DNA of 32,340 nucleotides, from assembly GCA_024279555.1 (NCBI GenBank), contig JAJRRK010000005.1, positions 1 through 32,340 of the forward strand, read 5' to 3'. Origin of the DNA: Campylobacterales bacterium. GTDB lineage: Bacteria > Campylobacterota > Campylobacteria > Campylobacterales > Sulfurovaceae. Positions 1 to 8,514 of the stretch are shown in pieces. Made by a program: the position numbers and the translations under genes. Under the pieces are notes generated by a model. It did no database searches. It had not been told where the DNA came from and saw nothing but the letters and a program-made list of their open reading frames with translations. Position 1 is the stretch's first letter, and each line of letters starts with the position of its first letter.

Positions 1-1
1 G

Positions 2-178
2 GACTACCATGACAATTCACTCAAAGAGATGGAATATACCGATTCACTGGTGAAAGCGATCAAAAACTTCATCGGTACTTCCATGTCCGAAGAGGGTAGG
101 CTCTCAGGAAAAAGTACGCTCTTCCTGCATAGTGCGAAGTCAAAATTACAGAAGTTCCTTGACAGGCACTACGCGTGA
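2..178 (+). CDS. 3' end of an unidentified protein (truncated by window start)
   Basis: Open frame from position 2 to TGA 176-178 (...SAKSKLQKFLDRHYA*), convergent with the next gene. Family not recognised. Confidence 0.5.
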   Translation, partial: DYHDNSLKEMEYTDSLVKAIKNFIGTSMSEEGRLSGKSTLFLHSAKSKLQKFLDRHYA

Positions 179-193
179 AGGGCTGCCTAACCC

Positions 194-1348
194 TTAACTC
201 CCACAACAACTGCCGCCCTTGCGGCTCTCTTTTTTGGAAAAATAGGGCTTTGCCATGAACCAAATCACAAATCCCCACAAGATAATGCTGCTGAGTATGG
301 CAACGATGCCGCCGTGCTCTTGCATATGAACAAGCGAAGCGGGATTGATGTTGGACGCATCAAAGATCGCATCAAGCCCGAGTCCAAAGAGTATACTGCC
401 GATAATGATACTGCCAAGGTAGATGTAGAGCGAACGAGTACCCAGCATCTTTTTAACTACGCCGATGGTGACGGTATTGGTCGCAGGACCGGCAGAGAGG
501 AATACAAAGGCCGCTCCCGCGCTTACCCCGCTAAGCATCAAGCCTGCGGCAATGGGAAGCGAAGCGGTGGCACAGACATACATCGGCACGGCAATGGCGA
601 TCACAATGAGGTAGCTCAGCCAGCCATAGTGCGCAAGTATCTCACTGAGGTTGTCAGGGATAGCGACGGTTATGAGCGCACCGATAAGAAGCCCCCAAAA
701 GAGCGGTTTGGCGATGTCGCCAAGGAGGGTGACAAATCCGTATCGAAGCGCCGCAGTCAAAGAGAAGCCTTTTTGCTCGTCACCCTCACAGCAAGCAGTG
801 GTGCTGCAGCAAGAAGTTTCTTCTTTAGGGAGCGTTGAGGGCTGAGCGCTAAGTGTTGAGAAGGAGAGGTTCTGGGCACTAGATGGTTGTTGAGCCGAAA
901 AACCTATACCGCTTCTTTTGGACTCATCGCTACTATCTTTATCAAACAAATTGGTCAATATCCCTGCTGTGATGGCGATGATTATGGAGGTGACAATACG
1001 GTAAAGCGTAAAGATCGACCCAAATATCCCGTAAGTAGCCAATATGGAATCAACACCCGTAATGGGTGTAGAGATGAGGAATGAGAGGGTTGCCCCTTTG
1101 CTTGCACCGCTTTTTTTGATCGCCGTTGCCAGGGGGATCACCCCGCATGAGCAGACGGGCAGAGGAATGCCAAAGAGGGTTGACTTGACCACTGAGCCGA
1201 TGTTGTCTTTACCAAGATGTTTGGTCACAAGGCTTTCAGGAACGATCTCATGCAAGATGCCTGCAAAAAGCAGCCCGAAAAGAATGTAGGGTGCCATAGC
1301 GTAGCTTAGCTCGATGAGTGCATCCCAAAATTGAATGATGTATTCCAT
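194..1348 (-). CDS. SO_0444-type Cu/Zn efflux permease (multi-TM permease)
   Basis: 384 aa, many TM segments, motif GIPLPVCSCGVIPLATAIKKSGASKGATLSFLISTPITGVDS, Cys-rich loop (CCSTTACCEG) and C-terminal SCCGS. Confidence 0.8.
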   Translation of the reverse strand: MEYIIQFWDALIELSYAMAPYILFGLLFAGILHEIVPESLVTKHLGKDNIGSVVKSTLFGIPLPVCSCGVIPLATAIKKSGASKGATLSFLISTPITGVDSILATYGIFGSIFTLYRIVTSIIIAITAGILTNLFDKDSSDESKRSGIGFSAQQPSSAQNLSFSTLSAQPSTLPKEETSCCSTTACCEGDEQKGFSLTAALRYGFVTLLGDIAKPLFWGLLIGALITVAIPDNLSEILAHYGWLSYLIVIAIAVPMYVCATASLPIAAGLMLSGVSAGAAFVFLSAGPATNTVTIGVVKKMLGTRSLYIYLGSIIIGSILFGLGLDAIFDASNINPASLVHMQEHGGIVAILSSIILWGFVIWFMAKPYFSKKESRKGGSCCGS

Positions 1349-1396
1349 TTGCAGTTCCTAATATGCTTTTGAGAAATTTATAACATAAGTTTACTG

Positions 1397-1713
1397 TTAG
1401 AAGTTGTAGCTGGCGATGAGACGAAACTGGTCATAATCGGTCATACCGTCATCTTTGTGATCGATAAGCGCATAGGCGGCGGTAATGCTTATCTGTTCAT
1501 TGTGATGTAACCGGTACGTACCTGACCTTTGGCATGCAGTGCAGTATCGTATGTACCGAGGATACTTCTGACGCTTTGTGTTTGCACCTTGGGTGTAATA
1601 TCCAAGGTGTTTTGTTGTATTGCCTGTGCGTACATGGAGACCTCATCGGAAACTCCATAAGTATCAATAATCATTATCAATAACAGTATTGAGACCAAAC
1701 GTATTCTTTGCAT
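1397..1713 (-). pseudogene. Remnant of an Opr-type outer-membrane porin (internal deletion plus frameshift)
   Basis: Signal peptide and first-strand-like GQVRTGYIT in one frame (ATG 1713). C-terminal barrel end NEQISITAAYALIDHKDDGMTDYDQFRLIASYNF* (stop 1397-1399) in another frame. Total 317 nt, not divisible by 3 and far too short for a porin. Confidence 0.65.
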
Positions 1714-1754
1714 CTTTTCCCTTTTGTGTGATATGTCGAATGATGAAGAGAAGA

Positions 1755-1982
1755 CTACTCGTGTTTCTCTATTTCGATCTTCTCTGCCTCTTCTTTACGC
1801 AGGGCGATGAGTGTCCCTCCCACTTCTACTTCCATGGTCTGTTTGGCAAGGGAGCACCCTTTGACCGTAAGCTCTTCGCCACGCATCACGCCAAATGATG
1901 CGAGTCTGTCCTTCAAGGGTTTATCCGCATGTATGCGGATGATTTTGGCTTTGTCATCTTTATGCAGTTCATGTAGTCTCAT
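1755..1982 (-). CDS. feoA: Ferrous iron transport protein A
   Basis: 75 aa FeoA-like SH3 domain protein (MRLHELHKDDKAKIIRIHADKPLKDRLASFGVMRGEELTV), adjacent to feoB. Confidence 0.9.
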   Translation of the reverse strand: MRLHELHKDDKAKIIRIHADKPLKDRLASFGVMRGEELTVKGCSLAKQTMEVEVGGTLIALRKEEAEKIEIEKHE

Positions 1983-1983
1983 C

Positions 1984-4107
1984 TTATCCTCCTGTGATCA
2001 TGCGTGTAGTGTGATAGGCAAAGAAACTGAGTATCCACGCCGTTGCCGTGGTCATGATAAAAAGGTAGACCAGATACTTCCAGCTGCCCGATTCTCTGGC
2101 AAAGACTGCCGATGCCGCAAAGCAGGGCAGGTAGATCATGACAAAGACAATAAATGCAATGGCAGCAGGTAGAGGGATTTGTGCGCGGATCTGTGCCATG
2201 AGGCTGTCATCTTCAGGGTCAATCTGATCTCCAAGCGAGTAGAGTACACCAAGGGTGGAGACTACCACCTCTTTGGCTGCCAGCCCCGCTTCGAGTGCAA
2301 CGGACATACGCCAGTCAAACCCAAGCGGTGCAAAGAAGGGTTCTGTTGCTTTCCCTACCTTGCCCAGATAGCTCTCTTCAAGGAGTTTTGATGAGAGTTC
2401 GTTCTCTAAAGCTGCTTTGCGCTCAGGTGTCTGTGCCTGTTCGATAGTGGTCTGGTAAGTTGCTTCCAGTTGAGGATCCTTGGGATAGTTGCTTGCAAAC
2501 CATACCAGTACCGAAGCGGCAAGAATGAATGTTCCCGCTTTTTTCAGGTAGCTTTTCGCCTGTCCGTAAACTGTGTGCCAGATGAGTTTGAAAGAGGGCA
2601 TGCGGTACTTTGGCATCTCCATTACAAAGGGTTCATCATTGCCCTTGAAGACAAACATCTTCAACGCTTTTGCCATCAATAGCCCTAGCAGCGCACCGGA
2701 GATGTAGATGAGAAAGAGAATGTTGCCTGCTTGCTCCTTTCCAAAGAAGGCGCCGGCAAAGAGCACATAAATGGGCAGTCGTGCCCCACAGCTCATAAAA
2801 CCGATGATAAAGAGGGTGATGAGCCTGTCTTTTTCATTTTTGAGTGTTCGTGCCGCCATGTAGGCGGGTACGGAGCACCCAAATCCGGTTACAAGAGGAA
2901 TGAAACTCTTCCCGTGCAGTCCGAACTTGTGAAAGAATCCATCGAGCAAGAATGCCACACGGCTCATATAGCCGGTCGTCTCCAGCAGGGCGATCCCGAT
3001 GAAGAGAATGACGATGTTGGGCAGGAACATAATGACCGCTCCCACACCGCCTATCATACCGTCTGCAATGAGCGAAGCCATTTCACCGTTACCCAGCATC
3101 TTTCTTGCGCTGTCTGCCAGCCAGACAAACCCCGCGTCTATCCAGTCCATAGGGATGGCGCCCAGTTCGAATGTCAACTGAAACAGCAGCCACATAAAGA
3201 ACAAAAAGAGCGGTACACCCAGCCATTTGTTGATGAGCAGGTTGTCAATCTTTTGCGTGAGGTTCTTTGCCCGCATTGACTTGACCGACATCACCTCCAT
3301 CTTCGCCCCTTTGGCCAAAGCGAAGTGCTCATCGGCGAAGATCTCTTCAAGGTCTTTGGTACCGTAGTGGAGGTAGATATGCTCGAGTGAATCGCGCAGA
3401 ATCGGTAAAAGCTCTATCCAGATGGGTTCATCATGCATTTTCTTGTAGATATCTTCATCTTCCTGCAGCAGTTTGACGGCAAGATGTCGGTAGGGGAGGT
3501 TGCTTTTGTACTTCTTCTCTTCAAGGAAAGAGACGATGCGGTCTATCTCCTCTTCGATGGGGTCTGAGTAGACCACTTTAGCCGTGGTCTCCAGCTTTTC
3601 ATACACTTCGACGATGGCGCGTTTAAGCTCCTCGATGCCCTCTTTGGTGGTGGCTGAGGTTTTGATGACAGGTACACCCAAAATGGCACTGAGCTGCTTC
3701 TCGTCTATCTCGATGCCCTCTTTCTTTGCCTCGTCTATCATGTTGAGTACAACGATCACTTTGCGTCCGGTTTCAAGCAGTTGAGTGGTGAAGAGGAGGT
3801 TTCTTTGAAGATTAGTCGCATCGACGACATTGACGATGATGTCGTACTCGTCACTCTGAAGAAAGCTTTTGGTGACCTTCTCTTCGATGGTGTACTCGGT
3901 CAGCGAATAGGCACCGGGTAGGTCTATGATGTGTACTTCGTATTCTTTGCAAGCATGCTCATCACAAAGGTTGAAGACTACTTCTGTTTTATCGACCGTC
4001 ACCCCGGAAAAGTTGCCGACTTTGAGTTTGGCATTGGAGATAGCATTGATGAGCGAGGACTTTCCGACATTGGGCTGTCCCGCCAGCGCTACGGTGATCT
4101 TTTCCAT
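1984..4107 (-). CDS. feoB: Ferrous iron transport GTPase FeoB
   Basis: 707 aa; N-terminal G domain (GQPNVGKSSLINAI, DLPGAYSL) and Gate/nucleoside-recognition TM domains. Confidence 0.96.
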   Translation of the reverse strand: MEKITVALAGQPNVGKSSLINAISNAKLKVGNFSGVTVDKTEVVFNLCDEHACKEYEVHIIDLPGAYSLTEYTIEEKVTKSFLQSDEYDIIVNVVDATNLQRNLLFTTQLLETGRKVIVVLNMIDEAKKEGIEIDEKQLSAILGVPVIKTSATTKEGIEELKRAIVEVYEKLETTAKVVYSDPIEEEIDRIVSFLEEKKYKSNLPYRHLAVKLLQEDEDIYKKMHDEPIWIELLPILRDSLEHIYLHYGTKDLEEIFADEHFALAKGAKMEVMSVKSMRAKNLTQKIDNLLINKWLGVPLFLFFMWLLFQLTFELGAIPMDWIDAGFVWLADSARKMLGNGEMASLIADGMIGGVGAVIMFLPNIVILFIGIALLETTGYMSRVAFLLDGFFHKFGLHGKSFIPLVTGFGCSVPAYMAARTLKNEKDRLITLFIIGFMSCGARLPIYVLFAGAFFGKEQAGNILFLIYISGALLGLLMAKALKMFVFKGNDEPFVMEMPKYRMPSFKLIWHTVYGQAKSYLKKAGTFILAASVLVWFASNYPKDPQLEATYQTTIEQAQTPERKAALENELSSKLLEESYLGKVGKATEPFFAPLGFDWRMSVALEAGLAAKEVVVSTLGVLYSLGDQIDPEDDSLMAQIRAQIPLPAAIAFIVFVMIYLPCFAASAVFARESGSWKYLVYLFIMTTATAWILSFFAYHTTRMITGG

Positions 4108-4151
4108 ATGATTATTTATCCTTATCGTTTCATAAAAGTATTACTAAAGTA

Positions 4152-4172
4152 AAATGAAAATAGTTATCATTT
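4152..4172. promoter_or_regulatory. Candidate Fur box upstream of feoB
   Basis: AAATGAAAATAGTTATCATTT, an imperfect palindrome resembling the GATAATGATAATCATTATC consensus, about 45 bp upstream of the feoB start. Confidence 0.45.
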
Positions 4173-4320
4173 ATGTTTTATGGGAGAAATATACTCTTTA
4201 TTACCTTAAAGAGGGTTAAAAATGACAGTGGTTATCAAAAAGTAGATAAAGGGAAAAAGAGGTGAATGAAATAAAAAAAGAGTGCAAAATGTAAGTTGAT
4301 GTTTAAATAAGAGGAAAAGA

Positions 4321-4340
4321 ATGCAGGGCAGATGCCCCGC
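4321..4340 (-). terminator. Weak hairpin downstream of porin gene
   Basis: GC(A)GGGC-AGAT-GCCC(C)GC inverted repeat about 20 bp past the porin stop; no strong U-run. Confidence 0.3.
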
Positions 4341-4358
4341 AAAGATTACAAGTTTAGA

Positions 4359-5822
4359 TTAAAACTTGTAAGTCAGATAAAGCTGAATTTCGTCAGTGTT
4401 GTCTGTTGAAGAACCACCGGCAGCTAAGTTTGTAGTCTCCTCAGTAGCGATGTATGCGATTTGAGCATTCAGACCCATAACATCAGTTCCAAGAACAATT
4501 GCAATCTCATCGAGATCTACAGTATCGTCAAACCCAAGACCTGCAGCACCGAGAGGAGCCAAGAACTCTTTGGCATCTTTGATACTTGTATATTGTGCAG
4601 AAATCTTTGTGTCTTTAAAGATAGATACCTCACCAAGAGTATAGTCAGCTCCAACTGCTACTGTTGTCGCACCCGCTTGACCTACATAACCGTAGTTCCA
4701 CCATGCTTCAGTGTAGAGTTTAGACTGTCCAGAGTGTTTTCCTGAGTTACCCCAACCTGCACCGCTCAGCATTGTTGCTGTGTTAGATACAGAGATAGCT
4801 GTTTTACCTGCAGCAGTGTCATCTACGTCAGAGTATGCAGCCCAAACATTAAGCGCATCTATACCATAACCAATTTTTGCTGCCCATGCAGAAGAGTCTT
4901 CATATGGGTTTACACCAAGAGCAGTTACTGTTTTGTTTTCAAGTGTACTGTCTGTACCAATCCATGCATACTGTGCACCCAGGGTAAAGCCGGATACTTT
5001 CGCATCAGCCTGTACCCATACCGCCTGAGCAACGTCCATTACATCGTAGTACCATGCTTGACCTGTGATGGCATCAGTAAAGTTGTAGATGGCTGCAACA
5101 GCCCATGCGCCTTTGTCAATACCAAGAACCGGGAAGTACCCGCTTGAACCAGTGAATCCACCGGCACTTGCTTCACCAGTATAAACACCACCAGCATTTG
5201 TTACACCATCGAATGTAGTGATTCTAGGGCCGTTACCGTTACCGTCATAGATGTAGGCAGCAACAAGTGTCAGGTTGTCGATAGGATTAGCCAGCGCTAC
5301 AGCCGCATCAAAAGTATTTTGTGCAATTGTCCACTGCTCTGAGAATGCAAGTGGTGTATCAAGTGCCTGACGACCAAGAACAGTTGTCAGTTTACCGTCG
5401 AACATTGTACCAGTGATGTTCAAAGTGTCGATCCAAAGCGCGTCACCTACGCTTGTAAATGAACCAGCTGGATTATCGATAGCATCTGCTCCAGCATAAA
5501 GCCATACACCAGAGACAACAGAGTCGTCAAGACCAAGTGTCGCAAGACCAGTCAGACCGGCATTAACCTTCCAGTTGCTGTTGATTGCATAGCCGATATC
5601 AGCAGAAACTGCTGCTTGACCTTGAGCAGCAGCCTGATCAAAGATTGATGCACCTGCAACGCTACTGTTTGTTTTATAGTAAAGTTTTGCGTCTCCACCG
5701 AATGTCCAAGGTGATGTCTCAACTACCGGAGCCGCTGCCGGCTCAACAGGAGCAATGTCCCCACCTGCAAATGCAGAACTTACTGCGATTGCAGCTACCA
5801 AACTAAGTTTTGTAAACTTCAT
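4359..5822 (-). CDS. Major outer-membrane porin (Campylobacterota Opr/MOMP-like)
   Basis: 487 aa, signal peptide (MKFTKLSLVAAIAVSSAFA), alternating beta-barrel pattern, C-terminal aromatic ...LYLTYKF. Confidence 0.85.
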   Translation of the reverse strand: MKFTKLSLVAAIAVSSAFAGGDIAPVEPAAAPVVETSPWTFGGDAKLYYKTNSSVAGASIFDQAAAQGQAAVSADIGYAINSNWKVNAGLTGLATLGLDDSVVSGVWLYAGADAIDNPAGSFTSVGDALWIDTLNITGTMFDGKLTTVLGRQALDTPLAFSEQWTIAQNTFDAAVALANPIDNLTLVAAYIYDGNGNGPRITTFDGVTNAGGVYTGEASAGGFTGSSGYFPVLGIDKGAWAVAAIYNFTDAITGQAWYYDVMDVAQAVWVQADAKVSGFTLGAQYAWIGTDSTLENKTVTALGVNPYEDSSAWAAKIGYGIDALNVWAAYSDVDDTAAGKTAISVSNTATMLSGAGWGNSGKHSGQSKLYTEAWWNYGYVGQAGATTVAVGADYTLGEVSIFKDTKISAQYTSIKDAKEFLAPLGAAGLGFDDTVDLDEIAIVLGTDVMGLNAQIAYIATEETTNLAAGGSSTDNTDEIQLYLTYKF

Positions 5823-6032
5823 GTTTTTTCCTTTGTATTGTTTTTACGGAGCAATTGTAACATAAAGATTAATGAAAAGTCAATAGCTTATTAACTTTTT
5901 ACGAAAAAAGGTGAATAAAAGGGGACTATTTACGTTCAGGAGGGCGTTTGATGTTATGAAATATGGAAGAAAACAGGAGCGTCTGGAAGATGAATAAGGG
6001 TTTTTTATAAGTTAATGGTTAATAAATGGAGT

Positions 6033-6587
6033 TCAGCTATACATATGTCTAAAAAAATCCCTGACATACTCATAGCCCGAATAGAGTGTCAATGCTACAG
6101 CGATCCAAAGCAGGAGTGTGGCACCCGGCCAGTGCATCAGGAGAAAACCAATGGCGATCATCTGCACAACGGTCTTAACCTTGCCCATCCATGATGCGGA
6201 GATGTCCAAGCCCTGTGAGACTGCAGAGACACGGAGCCCTGTGATGAAGAGTTCACGGGTGAGGATGAGAAAGATCGCCCAGGGGGAGGCGACGCCCTGC
6301 ATCATAAGCCCAAGAAAGCCTGCGAGGGTAAGCATTTTGTCTGCCAGCGGGTCAAGAATGGAACCGAGCACGGTGACTTGGTCGAATGTGCGTGCGATGT
6401 AGCCGTCAAAAAAATCGGTGGCAGAAGCGACCACAAATATGAAGGCGGCAAAGTAGTTGAGCCAGCTTGGATGGATGCCTGCAAAGAAGGATGCGTCCTG
6501 GTTGACAAGGAAGAGGAACATCAGCGGTGCGAGCAGCAGGCGGATGAAGGCGAGGATGTTGGGGATGTTGACTATTTTAATTTTCAT
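6033..6587 (-). CDS. pgsA: CDP-diacylglycerol--glycerol-3-phosphate 3-phosphatidyltransferase
   Basis: 184 aa; CDP-alcohol phosphatidyltransferase motif ATDFFDGYIARTFDQVTVLGSILDPLADKML. Confidence 0.95.
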   Translation of the reverse strand: MKIKIVNIPNILAFIRLLLAPLMFLFLVNQDASFFAGIHPSWLNYFAAFIFVVASATDFFDGYIARTFDQVTVLGSILDPLADKMLTLAGFLGLMMQGVASPWAIFLILTRELFITGLRVSAVSQGLDISASWMGKVKTVVQMIAIGFLLMHWPGATLLLWIAVALTLYSGYEYVRDFFRHMYS

Positions 6588-6642
6588 CTAAACTGCTTCC
6601 TTAAAAATATTTCTATATTATCTATAGTTTGGTATATGTTCA

Positions 6643-6705
6643 TTTCTTTTTTTCTTTGTAGCAGCACAAAGAAAAGAAAGAAACGAACCAAAGAAAAAAA
6701 GAAAA
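6643..6705. repeat. A/T-rich inverted repeat, probable dispersed intergenic repeat
   Basis: TTTCTTTTTTTCTTTGT-AGCAGC-ACAAAGAAAAGAAAGAAA hairpin followed by CGAACCAAAGAAAAAAAG. Confidence 0.5.
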
Positions 6706-6838
6706 GCTGAAGCAGCTGACGCGTTAGCAAGAAACTGCCTCTCATTGTAATCTGGTGAGTCCAGCAAACTGCATGTCAAGAGAAAATATTTAATATTAAA
6801 GACTTCTTTAAGGATAGAGTTGTCATCGTGCTAAATAC

Positions 6839-7618
6839 TTATCTAAACGTCGTTCCTCCGTCTACCACAAGTGTCTGGCCTGTGATCCAGCTGGCGTCAT
6901 CGGTGCAGAGGAAGTAGACGGCACCGGCGAGATCTTCTGGAGCACCCATGCGGTTGAGGGCAGAGCGTTTGATGGTTTCGGCTTTGACCTCTTCATAGTT
7001 GGTGAAGGCGCGGAGTGCATCCGTTTCGATGGGACCGCCGCTGACGGCATTGACACGGATGCCCATTTCGCCCAGTTCTACGGCTGCGTAGCGGCTCATC
7101 GCTTCTACTGCCGCTTTATTGGTGCCGTGACCGGCATAGTTGTCAATATAGATAAGGTTACCGGTGGAGGAGAGGGTGACGATGGCGCCGCCGCCAACCT
7201 TTTCCATGCGTTTTGCCGCTTCCTGTGAACCGGCGACAAAGGCGCCGACAGTGGCAGTGTAGATATTGGTCAGTCCCTTTTTGGGGCGTAGTTTCATGAA
7301 CTTGCCGTATCCGCCGACAACGGAACGACCGTAGATCATGGCATTGCTGACAAAGAAGTCGACACGCTCGAAGTCTTCGTCAATGGCTTCAAAGAGGGGT
7401 TTGAACTGGTCGGTGTCGAGAATGTCAAGCGGATAGGCTTTGGCTTTGATGCCATACTTACTCTCAAGATCGGCAGCGATCTGATCTGCTGCTTCTTTGT
7501 TGGAGTTGTAGGTGAATGCCACATTGACCCCGTTGCTTGCAAATTTCTCTGCACACGCCTTTCCTATGCCTTTGGTCGCGCCGGTAATGACGACGGTCTT
7601 CCCTTTCATTTCACCCAT
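6839..7618 (-). CDS. SDR-family enoyl-ACP reductase, FabL-like
   Basis: 259 aa; GATKGIG cofactor motif; active site NYAGHGTNK (Tyr-x6-Lys, not the classical SDR Tyr-x3-Lys); C-terminal GQTLVVDGGTTFR; next to dapA. Confidence 0.8.
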   Translation of the reverse strand: MGEMKGKTVVITGATKGIGKACAEKFASNGVNVAFTYNSNKEAADQIAADLESKYGIKAKAYPLDILDTDQFKPLFEAIDEDFERVDFFVSNAMIYGRSVVGGYGKFMKLRPKKGLTNIYTATVGAFVAGSQEAAKRMEKVGGGAIVTLSSTGNLIYIDNYAGHGTNKAAVEAMSRYAAVELGEMGIRVNAVSGGPIETDALRAFTNYEEVKAETIKRSALNRMGAPEDLAGAVYFLCTDDASWITGQTLVVDGGTTFR

Positions 7619-8514
7619 TATGCTACTCCTACGATGTTGTATTGTTTCATGACCTGTTCAATCTTCTTCATATTCTCGCTGCTTGGCGGTACGAGCGGCA
7701 GTCTGTACTCCAGTGTCTCCGTCAGGCCAGCAATATACATCGCCGCCTTGATGGGGATGGGGTTACTTTCACAGAAAAGCACTTTGTTGATGGCGAACAG
7801 CTCATCGTTGATCGCCTTAGCGGTCTTGAAGTCGCCTGCAAGCGCGGCATGTGCCAGTTTGGCTTTCATATCGGGAAGCAGGTTTGCCGTGACCGATGTG
7901 ATCCCTTTGCCGCCGCTTGCCATGATGGGGAAGTCGATAGCATCATCGCCGCTGAAGACATAGAGATCAGGTACTTTTGCCAGAAGCTCTACGGTTCGCT
8001 CAATAGAGCCGGTCGCCTCTTTGATACCCATGATATTGGGTACATCGTCAAAGAGCCGCTTGACAGTGTCCGGAAGGATGTCCACACCGGTACGTCCGGG
8101 AACATTGTAGAGCATGAAGGGGACTGAAACCGCTTCGGCGATGGCTTTGTAGTGCTGGTAAAGCCCTTCCTGACTGGGTTTGTTGTAGTAGGGGCTCACA
8201 GAGAAAAGCGCGTCCACACCGCACTGCTCGGCATGCTTGGCGATGTCGATGGCTTCATGCGTGGCGTTGCTGCCTGCACCTGCAAGCACTTTGGTCTTCG
8301 TGCCTTTACAAACCTCTACAGCGATTTCGATGCATCGTTTGTGTTCGTCATGGCTGAGCGTGGCACTCTCGCCGGTCGTACCAACAGGACAGACCGCATC
8401 GATGTGGTTGTCGATCTGCCGCTGGATAAGCTTGGCGTAAGTAGCTTCGTCAAGCTTGCCGTTTTTCAAAGGGGTAATGAGTGCAGTGGTCGCACCGGTG
8501 ATGTAGTCGTTCAT
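7618..8514 (-). CDS. dapA: 4-hydroxy-tetrahydrodipicolinate synthase
   Basis: 298 aa; ITGATTALITPLKNGKLD, CPVGTTGESATLSHDEH, YYNKPSQEGLYQHYKAIAEAV. Confidence 0.97.
   Translation of the reverse strand: MNDYITGATTALITPLKNGKLDEATYAKLIQRQIDNHIDAVCPVGTTGESATLSHDEHKRCIEIAVEVCKGTKTKVLAGAGSNATHEAIDIAKHAEQCGVDALFSVSPYYNKPSQEGLYQHYKAIAEAVSVPFMLYNVPGRTGVDILPDTVKRLFDDVPNIMGIKEATGSIERTVELLAKVPDLYVFSGDDAIDFPIMASGGKGITSVTANLLPDMKAKLAHAALAGDFKTAKAINDELFAINKVLFCESNPIPIKAAMYIAGLTETLEYRLPLVPPSSENMKKIEQVMKQYNIVGVA

Noticed and set aside
2731-3279. 182-aa plus-strand ORF (and other plus-strand ORFs over feoB)
   Set aside because: Antisense to feoB conserved domains; no recognisable protein features.
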